Source of the DNA: Planctomycetota bacterium
GTDB taxonomy: Bacteria; Planctomycetota; Phycisphaerae; Phycisphaerales; UBA1924
NCBI GenBank assembly: GCA_017303565.1
Contig: JAFLCM010000137.1
Span: 1-6,688, forward strand
DNA length: 6,688 nucleotides
Reading direction: 5' to 3'
Shown one piece after another: positions 5,792 to 6,688 of this stretch. How positions within the stretch are numbered: position 1 is the first letter of the stretch; every line of letters begins with the position of its first letter. The notes beneath the pieces are model-generated. The model saw only the letters and a list, made by a program, of their open reading frames with translations. It was not told where the DNA came from and searched no databases. The position numbers were made by a program, and so were the translations under genes.

Positions 5792-6253
5792 TCACGCCGC
5801 CCGCGGGTCCTTGCCCTGCTCGATCGCCGCGATCTTCGCCAGCCGCCGCTCATGCCGCCCGCCCGCGAACGGCGTCTTGAGCCACACGTCGATCACCTGC
5901 TCCATCAGCCGAAGCCCCAGAAGGTCCGCCGACAAGCAGATCACGTTCGCGTCGTTCGACCCCCGGCTGATCTCGGCGGTGATCTCGTCGTGAACGTTCG
6001 CCGCCCGGATGCCCGGGATCTTGTTCACCGCCATGCACATCCCGACGCCCGTCCCGCACACCAGGACAGCGGTCTGCGCCTCGTGCTTCGCCACCATCTG
6101 CCCGACCACCCACGCCGGCTCCGGGTAGTCGCACGCCTCGCCCCCCGCGGGGACGTGAAGCGCGATCACCTCGTGGCCCTGCTTCTTGAGCCTCTCGGCG
6201 ATCTTCGTCGCCGCTTCCATCCCGCGGTGGTCGGCCCCGATGGCGATCTTCAT
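5792..6253 (-). CDS. rpiB: Ribose-5-phosphate isomerase B (RpiB/LacAB family)
   Basis: The 153-residue protein has the full family layout and usual length. It should interconvert ribose 5-phosphate and ribulose 5-phosphate in the cytoplasmic non-oxidative pentose phosphate pathway. Visible motifs are G6-A-D8-H9-R-G, D42-Y-P, the phosphate/anion loop C66-G-T-G-V-G, N77-K-I-P-G-I-R, and G-G-R133-H-E-R-R137. C66 is the expected proton-transfer base, at the same number as in E. coli RpiB. At position 99, where E. coli and most relatives have the ring-opening His (S-R-x-H-N), this protein has Ser (S-R-G-S99-N-D-A-N). ATG at 6253 is chosen because it opens directly into the standard N-terminus M-K-I-A-I-G-A-D-H; GAGGAG lies 12 bases upstream. 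An in-frame TTG at 6277 overlaps the upstream stop as TTGA and would add eight residues. The gene follows the phosphatase by 20 bases and is very likely cotranscribed. Another sugar-phosphate substrate is possible. Confidence 0.93.
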   Translation of the reverse strand: MKIAIGADHRGMEAATKIAERLKKQGHEVIALHVPAGGEACDYPEPAWVVGQMVAKHEAQTAVLVCGTGVGMCMAVNKIPGIRAANVHDEITAEISRGSNDANVICLSADLLGLRLMEQVIDVWLKTPFAGGRHERRLAKIAAIEQGKDPRAA

Positions 6254-6265
6254 GGTCCGTCTGCG

Positions 6266-6271
6266 CTCCTC
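6266..6271 (-). promoter_or_regulatory. Candidate Shine-Dalgarno for rpiB
   Basis: GAGGAG on the minus strand lies just after the phosphatase stop and 12 bases before the ATG at 6253. The spacing is longer than ideal, which leaves the TTG at 6277 as a weaker alternative start. Confidence 0.45.
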
Positions 6272-6273
6272 GC

Positions 6274-6688
6274 TCAATGCCGCTCCGCCCCGGCGCCGGG
6301 ACGATTCACAAGCCCCAGTTCGCCCAGCCGGGCCTCAACGAACTTCGCAATGGTACGGGCCGTCTCCTGGTACACGCCCAGCGGCGACCCGATCGGATCG
6401 GGCACGTCCGCACCCAGGGGATCAAGCACCCGGATCTTGTCCGCGGACGCCGGGTCCAACTCCCGCGCCGCCTGGGCGTGCGCCCGCGTCATCGCGAACA
6501 CCGCCCGTGCACCCCTGATCATCTCCCGCGAAAGACCGCTCGACCGGTGCGGCTCCGCCTCGATCCCCATCGACCGCAGCGCCTCCACCCCCTCGGGCGT
6601 CGCAACCTGACCGGGGTACGCCGACACACCCGCCGACCGAACCCGGATGAACGGGTCCGGCTCCCCGCCCTTGCTCAGCATGTGACGC
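6274..6688 (-). CDS. Low-molecular-weight protein phosphatase, N-terminus beyond window edge
   Basis: The frame is open to the right edge, so only the C-terminal ~137 residues are seen. The visible part follows the LMW-PTP fold: V-R-S-A-G-V near the start, A-Y-P-G-Q then A-T-P-E, G-I-E-A-E-P-H-R-S, the helix leading to A-V-F-A-M-T-R-A-H, and finally D-P-I-G with the general acid Asp coded at 6397-6399, followed by V-Y-Q-E-T. The catalytic P-loop (CxxxxxRS) should lie about 20-30 residues beyond the edge. An in-frame ATG at 6681 exists, but residues before it (R-H) continue the family pattern R-H-M-L, so it is internal. The family includes tyrosine phosphatases, the arginine phosphatase YwlE and arsenate reductases; the P-loop needed to choose is outside the window. 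Its TGA overlaps an rpiB TTG, and an rpiB-phosphatase operon is likely, as in Bacillus ywlE-ywlF. Confidence 0.9.
   Translation of the reverse strand, partial: RHMLSKGGEPDPFIRVRSAGVSAYPGQVATPEGVEALRSMGIEAEPHRSSGLSREMIRGARAVFAMTRAHAQAARELDPASADKIRVLDPLGADVPDPIGSPLGVYQETARTIAKFVEARLGELGLVNRPGAGAERH

Noticed and set aside
6254..6277. TTG start for rpiB overlapping the phosphatase stop
   Set aside because: It would add eight charged residues not typical of RpiB. ATG at 6253 gives the standard family N-terminus with GAGGAG upstream. It remains possible but less likely.
5318..6610. Plus-strand frame of 430 codons crossing the membrane protein, the heptamer array and rpiB
   Set aside because: It runs through two well-supported genes in other frames and its translation is Arg/Pro/His-rich. 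It stays open because of GC-rich codon structure.

Overview
The window looks like chromosomal DNA from a planctomycete of the class Phycisphaerae, probably Phycisphaerales. The evidence is roughly 70% GC (estimated by eye), very strong use of C at third codon positions, and a secreted protein ending in a Cys-bracketed two-repeat dockerin module (the 'GC-type dockerin' described mainly from Phycisphaerales). No mobile element, CRISPR array, RNA gene or defence system is visible.

Layout. The first ~70 bases are about 47% GC, carry stops in the frame of the next gene, and run into a 5'-truncated UbiA-family prenyltransferase remnant (71-295). Fifteen bases later lies an intact OsmC-family thiol peroxidase (311-718). 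A 166-base spacer with a clear Shine-Dalgarno leads to a 1002-residue secreted zinc metalloprotease of the DUF5118/DUF5117/DUF4953 met-zincin type (885-3893), closed by a textbook intrinsic terminator (3921-3949). Next come a separate secreted GC-type dockerin protein (4042-4992) and, after a 137-base spacer with a perfect 17-bp palindrome, a small multi-pass membrane protein of unknown function (5130-5720).

The final part is on the minus strand: a low-molecular-weight protein phosphatase running off the right edge (6274-6688), followed by rpiB (5792-6253). The phosphatase-rpiB order resembles Bacillus ywlE-ywlF. The 71-base convergent gap between the membrane protein and rpiB is almost filled by a heptanucleotide tandem array whose minus strand has nine evenly spaced GGG runs.

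How the genes relate. The metalloprotease and dockerin protein are both exported and share the same SD layout (GGAGCC plus four bases, then ATG), but the terminator separates them, so a joint function is not shown. The phosphatase and rpiB are very likely cotranscribed. OsmC and the prenyltransferase remnant are adjacent but not obviously linked in function.

The points most worth a second look are the RpiB ring-opening His replaced by Ser, the heptamer array, the composition break and truncation at the left edge, the palindrome at 5083-5099, and the unnamed membrane protein. I see no convincing complete undescribed system.
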